Of a DNA stretch of 9,474 nt, positions 6,680 to 9,474 are shown piece after piece. Below the pieces are notes generated by a model, which worked only from the letters and a program-made list of their open reading frames with translations, was not told the DNA's origin and ran no database searches. Numbering within the stretch: the first letter of the stretch is position 1; each line of letters opens with the position of its first letter. The stretch lies in the NCBI GenBank assembly GCA_016202555.1, contig JACQOL010000049.1:1-9474 (forward strand), given 5' to 3'. This stretch comes from Chloroflexota bacterium (lineage in GTDB: Bacteria; Chloroflexota; Dehalococcoidia; Dehalococcoidales; UBA2162). Both the position numbers and the translations under genes were made by a program.

Positions 6680-6967
6680 GTGGAAAAACAATATTATATC
6701 TACATTATGACCAACCACAAGAATTCCGTCCTTTACACCGGTGTCACCAATGATTTGCAAAGAAGGGTATACGAACATAAGAACAAACTGGTTAAAGGTT
6801 TCACAAAGAGATATAATCTGAACAGACTTGTCTATTACGAAATATGCAACGATATTGAGGGCGCTATCATCAGGGAGAAGCAAATCAAAGCTGGCTCAAG
6901 GCAGGATAAGACGAGCCTCATTGATGTTGCAAACAGGGACTGGCACGACCTGTATGATGAGCTATGA
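6680..6967 (+). CDS. Single-domain GIY-YIG nuclease (YhbQ/UPF0213-like)
   Basis: This 95-residue protein is essentially one GIY-YIG domain. YYIYIM (residues 5-10) and LYTGVT (18-23) form the two tyrosine-containing strands, and DLQRRVYEHK supplies catalytic Arg (28 or 29), Tyr31 and His33. Glu66 in IIREKQIK is the expected metal ligand, followed by Asn85 in the NRDWHDL tail. All key residues are present, so it should be able to nick or cut DNA. The start is GTG at 6680, since the first ATG (6707) would remove the first motif strand. AGAGGT lies about 15 nt upstream, farther than ideal. Family members are often annotated as UvrC-like, but no UvrC helix-hairpin-helix or UvrB-binding part is present. 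It is bracketed by copies of one palindromic repeat; the stop is 9 bp before the right copy. A role in moving or trimming that repeat is possible but unproven. Confidence 0.9.
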   Translation: MEKQYYIYIMTNHKNSVLYTGVTNDLQRRVYEHKNKLVKGFTKRYNLNRLVYYEICNDIEGAIIREKQIKAGSRQDKTSLIDVANRDWHDLYDEL

Positions 6968-6976
6968 GTTACTTAA

Positions 6977-7033
6977 CCCCACCACCCAGATTGCTTCGCC
7001 TCCCGACAAAGTCGGGATGGTCTCGCAATGACA
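6977..7033. repeat. 57-bp direct-repeat half copy of the palindrome
   Basis: This segment matches 6560-6616 with one mismatch (C for A at 6986), including the CCCGAC-AAA-GTCGGG hairpin and the terminal CTCGCAATGACA. The left arm of the palindrome is missing. Together with the upstream copy it forms direct repeats 417 bp apart that flank the GIY-YIG gene and could recombine. Confidence 0.9.
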
Positions 7034-7076
7034 GTAGAGATAATATTAGGCGGAATGCTTTTGTAGCGACACCAAA

Positions 7077-7082
7077 GGGAGG
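7077..7082 (+). promoter_or_regulatory. Ribosome binding site that fixes the purD start at CTG
   Basis: GGGAGG lies 5 nt before CTG at 7088. In this frame a TAG at 7064-7066 closes the upstream side, and no ATG, GTG or TTG occurs before 7415. The Shine-Dalgarno therefore points to the CTG as start codon. Confidence 0.8.
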
Positions 7083-7087
7083 ACAAA

Positions 7088-8350
7088 CTGAAACTTCTTG
7101 TTATCGGGGGTGGGGCTAGAGAGCATACCCTGGTCTGGAAGCTCGCCCAAAGCCCTAAAGTTAACGAAATTTACGCGGCTCCGGGTAACGCCGGCACCGC
7201 CCGGATTGCCCATAACTTAAATATCAGCCCCACAGACATCCTGGGACTGGCTAAAATCGCCCAGGAAAAGCGTGTTGAGCTTATCGTCGTCGGGCCGGAA
7301 ACACCCCTGGCTGAGGGCATTGTCGACCATTTTCAAACTATCGGTATCCCCATTTTCGGGCCAACCAAACAAGCTGCTCAGATAGAGTCAAGCAAGGCAT
7401 TTGCTAAGAAACTAATGCAGAAGTATGCCATCCCCTGCGCCAAAAGTGCTACCTTTTCTGAGTATAATCAGGCAAAGGATTATGTCAAGCATCAAAAACC
7501 ACCTGTCGTGGTGAAGGCGGATGGACTGGCGGCGGGCAAAGGGGTAATTGTTGCCACTTCCATTCCCCAAGCTCTGGAAGCGCTGGCTGGTATTATGGAG
7601 TCAAAAACACTGGGGGTGGCCGGGAACAAAGTAATTATTGAAGAGCATCTCTCCGGCAAGGAGATGAGTGCCTTCGCCTTTACCGATGGCAAAACAGTGG
7701 TGCCGATGGTATCCGCATGTGATTATAAAAGGGTGTATGACGGTGACCTGGGTCCTAACACCGGCGGTATGGGCAGCTACAGTCCGCCCCATTTTTATAC
7801 TCCCGAATTAGGTAAAATAGTCAGCGAAACGATTATGGAGCCGACGGTACGGGCGATGGCTCAGGAAAAAAGACCTTACTGGGGCGTCCTCTATGGCGGG
7901 CTAATGATTACTGGTAAGGGAGTAAAAGCTCTGGAATTTAATGCCCGCTTTGGTGACCCCGAAACGCAGGTTATCCTACCTCGCCTCAAAACCGACCTGG
8001 TGGATATTATGCTGGCGGTAATCAATGGCAACCTTAATCAAATAAAAATGGAATGTAGTGATGAAGCCTGCGTTGGGGTGGTGATGGCTTCGGCTGGATA
8101 TCCGGGGAGCTACAAAACGGGCTTCCCCATTACCGGCCTGGACAATCTGGATAAAGATATTCTGGTATTCCATGGCGGAACCAAAAGAGGCTCAGAGCCG
8201 GGTCAGGTATTAACTAATGGAGGACGGGTGCTGACGGTAGTGGCAATGGGTAAGACTATTGCCGAAGCCAGAGAAAAGGTTTATGCTAATATTTCACGGA
8301 TTAAATTTGAAGGCTGCCATTATAGAAAGGATATTGCTCTAGTAGAATAA
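7088..8350 (+). CDS. purD: Phosphoribosylamine-glycine ligase (GAR synthetase), CTG start
   Basis: ATP-grasp enzyme that joins glycine to 5-phosphoribosylamine, second step of IMP synthesis; cytoplasmic. Read from CTG 7088 it has 420 residues, the family's normal length. Initiator then KLLVIGGGAREHTLVWKLA gives the N-domain phosphoribosylamine site, and GPETPLAEGIVD follows at 69-80. ATP-grasp motifs are VVKADGLAAGKGV (141-153), the EEHLSG...EMSAF region, DLGPNTGGMGSY (220-231) and the signature FNARFGDPETQ (285-295). The first ATG in frame is at 7415 (residue 110); starting there would delete the whole N-terminal substrate domain. GGGAGG 5 nt before CTG, and exact alignment of CTG with the family Met, make CTG the likely start. 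A lost ATG by mutation or sequence error is the alternative; no frameshift is visible. purE follows 17 nt later. A GIY-YIG/repeat unit sits just upstream, so its own promoter is uncertain (TAATAT near 7040 has no convincing -35). Confidence 0.93.
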   Translation: MKLLVIGGGAREHTLVWKLAQSPKVNEIYAAPGNAGTARIAHNLNISPTDILGLAKIAQEKRVELIVVGPETPLAEGIVDHFQTIGIPIFGPTKQAAQIESSKAFAKKLMQKYAIPCAKSATFSEYNQAKDYVKHQKPPVVVKADGLAAGKGVIVATSIPQALEALAGIMESKTLGVAGNKVIIEEHLSGKEMSAFAFTDGKTVVPMVSACDYKRVYDGDLGPNTGGMGSYSPPHFYTPELGKIVSETIMEPTVRAMAQEKRPYWGVLYGGLMITGKGVKALEFNARFGDPETQVILPRLKTDLVDIMLAVINGNLNQIKMECSDEACVGVVMASAGYPGSYKTGFPITGLDNLDKDILVFHGGTKRGSEPGQVLTNGGRVLTVVAMGKTIAEAREKVYANISRIKFEGCHYRKDIALVE

Positions 8351-8367
8351 CGGGGTGAGGTTGAAAA

Positions 8368-8823
8368 ATGCCATTAGTAGGCGTAGTCATGGGTTCAAAA
8401 TCAGATGCTGAAGCTTTACAGCCAACGCTGGATGTATTACAGGAACTGGGCATTGATTATGAGGTGTCGGTAATCTCGGCCCACCGCACCCCGGAGAAAG
8501 CCCGGCAGTATGGACAGTCGGCGCGCAGCCGGGGGATTGAGATTATTATCGCCGCCGCCGGGGGAGCTGCCCACCTACCTGGGGTGCTGGCAAGCTGGAC
8601 TACCCTGCCAGTTATCGGCGTGCCCTTAGCCAGCAGCGAGCTAAAAGGGGTTGATGCCCTCTATTCTATCGTCCAGATGCCGGCTGGAATACCGGTCGCC
8701 AGCGTGGCAATCGGAACAGCCGGGGCAAAGAATGCTGCCTACCTGGCTGCCGAGATTCTGGGCTTAAAGTATGATAAAATACAAAGTGCATATGAGAAAT
8801 ACCGAAACGAGCTACGAAAATAG
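8368..8823 (+). CDS. purE: N5-carboxyaminoimidazole ribonucleotide mutase (PurE, class I)
   Basis: Converts N5-CAIR to CAIR in IMP synthesis; the family forms octamers in the cytoplasm. The 151-residue protein begins [10 protein letters not shown] (phosphate-binding GSKSD at 9-13), then SAHRTP with catalytic His39 (E. coli His45), AGGAAHLPG (64-72) and [14 protein letters not shown]. The GGAAHLPG form points to class I, which works with the ATP-dependent carboxylase PurK; purK is not in this window. GGTGAGG lies 7 nt before the ATG, fixing the start. The 17-nt gap to purD indicates one transcript. It is intact and of normal length. A repeat of about 98 bp separates it from purB. Confidence 0.96.
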   Translation: MPLVGVVMGSKSDAEALQPTLDVLQELGIDYEVSVISAHRTPEKARQYGQSARSRGIEIIIAAAGGAAHLPGVLASWTTLPVIGVPLASSELKGVDALYSIVQMPAGIPVASVAIGTAGAKNAAYLAAEILGLKYDKIQSAYEKYRNELRK

Positions 8824-8842
8824 GACATGAAAAATAGCGAAT

Positions 8843-8940
8843 TGTCATCCTTAGCGGAGCGAAGGATATCGGCTAGGGGAGACAGTAATTCTCCACCCAA
8901 CCCCGAGATTCTTCAGTCGCTACTCTCCTTCAGAATGACA
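8843..8940. repeat. Second-type palindromic repeat between purE and purB
   Basis: TGTCATCCT (8843-8851) and AGAATGACA (8932-8940) are inverted with one mismatch. ATATCGG (8866-8872) mirrors CCGAGAT (8903-8909), also with one mismatch, and the apex GGAGA/TCTCC (8878-8882, 8890-8894) closes a loop. The TGTCATCCT...AGCGAAGGAT pattern resembles a dispersed repeat type I recall from several phyla. It differs internally from the 6502-6616 repeat but shares the TGTCAT/ATGACA ends. It is transcribed within the pur operon and could affect mRNA stability. Confidence 0.8.
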
Positions 8941-8981
8941 TTTATGGTAAAAGTCGATAAGCAATCCCAAGGAGAAAATAA

Positions 8982-9474
8982 ATGATTGAGCGCTATTCCA
9001 GGCCGCTAATGAAAAAAGTATGGTCGGATGAGAATAAATTTGATAAGTGGCTTGAGGTAGAGATTGCCGTCTGTGTCGCCTGGACGGAGTTAGGGGTTAT
9101 CCCCAGAACAGCCTTGTCCCGGATAAAGCTAGCCCGGGTTAACCTGAAGCGGATGGCCGAGATTCTCAAGGAAACCCACCATGATATGACTGCCTTCCTT
9201 AATTCAGTTGCTGAGAGCCTGGGTAAAGAATCCCGCTTTGTTCACCTCGGGCTGACCTCCTCTGACGTTATGGATACCGCCCTCAGTTTACAGCTAGTTG
9301 AAGCCGCCGAGCTACTGACCCAGGATATTAAGGAGCTTACTGCGGTGCTGGCCGAAAAAGCAATAAAGTATAAATATACCCCGATGATTGGGCGCACCCA
9401 CGGCGTCCACGCTGAGCCGATTTCTTTTGGCTTAAAGCTGGCACTATGGGTTGAGGAAATGCAGCGCAACCGAC
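8982..9474 (+). CDS. purB: Adenylosuccinate lyase, N-terminal part (cut by window edge)
   Basis: Fumarase/aspartase-superfamily lyase acting twice: SAICAR to AICAR in IMP synthesis, and adenylosuccinate to AMP. The first 164 residues of about 430 are visible. MIERYSRPLMKKVWSDENKF is the typical N-terminus. ETHHDMTAF (64-72) supplies the His equivalent to B. subtilis His68, LTSSDVMDTA (91-100) is the substrate-binding loop, and GRTHGVHAEPISFG (137-150) contains catalytic His140 (His141 in B. subtilis). AAGGAG lies 7 nt before the ATG, so the start is secure. It follows purE after 158 bp occupied mostly by a palindromic repeat. The reading frame is intact to the window end. Confidence 0.96.
   Translation, partial: MIERYSRPLMKKVWSDENKFDKWLEVEIAVCVAWTELGVIPRTALSRIKLARVNLKRMAEILKETHHDMTAFLNSVAESLGKESRFVHLGLTSSDVMDTALSLQLVEAAELLTQDIKELTAVLAEKAIKYKYTPMIGRTHGVHAEPISFGLKLALWVEEMQRNR

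Larger units (their letters stand above)
6502..7033. mobile_element. Candidate GIY-YIG/palindrome unit inserted in the purine block
   Basis: The unit consists of the full palindrome (6502-6616), a decayed partial copy (6622-6656), a single-domain GIY-YIG gene (6680-6967) and a 57-bp right-half copy (6977-7033) that matches 6560-6616 at 56 of 57 positions in direct orientation. It separates guaA and its membrane-protein partner from purD. The composition is seen directly. Treating it as one mobile unit is inference; no target-site duplication was identified. Confidence 0.35.

Noticed and set aside
6449..6883. 144-codon frame (and a 60-codon frame at 6496-6678) on the minus strand through the palindrome
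   Set aside because: They translate the repeat and the complement of the GIY-YIG gene; no protein family resemblance.
6502..7033. CRISPR array
   Set aside because: The repeats are palindromic, only two or three in number, unevenly spaced and separated by a gene; no spacer series and no cas genes.
7415..8350. purD starting at the first ATG
   Set aside because: This would remove the conserved N-terminal domain, which is intact upstream with a good ribosome site at 7077-7082; CTG 7088 explains the data better.

Overview
The window looks like chromosomal DNA of an anaerobic Chloroflexota bacterium, probably class Dehalococcoidia or a close relative. I base this on the style of the IlvB, IlvD, GuaA, PurD, PurE and PurB proteins and on abundant small palindromic repeats. 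It is an inference from memory of family sequences, not a search result. Base composition is moderate, and the HNH gene is visibly more A/T-rich than its neighbours.

Left part, minus strand: a branched-chain amino acid operon reads leftward out of the window as promoter, leader peptide, ilvD, ilvB (cut by the window edge). The leader is the most informative regulatory feature. A 14-residue ORF contains six consecutive Ile/Leu/Val codons and is followed by mutually exclusive hairpins and a U-rich stretch, so it looks like ribosome-mediated attenuation. Upstream are a lone HNH endonuclease gene and a translationally coupled pair, tsaC (tRNA threonylcarbamoyladenosine synthesis) and rpiB (ribose-5-phosphate isomerase B), whose stop and start codons overlap as TAATG.

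Right part, plus strand: a purine block reads guaA, small membrane protein, GIY-YIG gene, purD, purE, purB (cut by the window edge). guaA and tsaC diverge from a 65-bp intergenic region with overlapping promoter-like elements. RpiB interconverts ribulose-5-P and ribose-5-P, the PRPP precursor. PurD, PurE and PurB act in IMP synthesis (PurB also in AMP synthesis), and GuaA makes GMP.

Three things stand out besides the leader. (1) purD has no ATG, GTG or TTG start for its conserved N-terminus. The only start that fits the Shine-Dalgarno sequence and the protein family is CTG at 7088, so automatic callers would lose 109 residues. (2) The purine block is interrupted by a GIY-YIG nuclease gene set between a 115-bp palindrome and a near-identical 57-bp half copy in direct orientation, which resembles a minimal mobile unit. 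(3) GuaA carries an extension of roughly 54 residues ahead of its glutaminase domain and may be translated from a leaderless mRNA. A second family of palindromic repeat lies between purE and purB.
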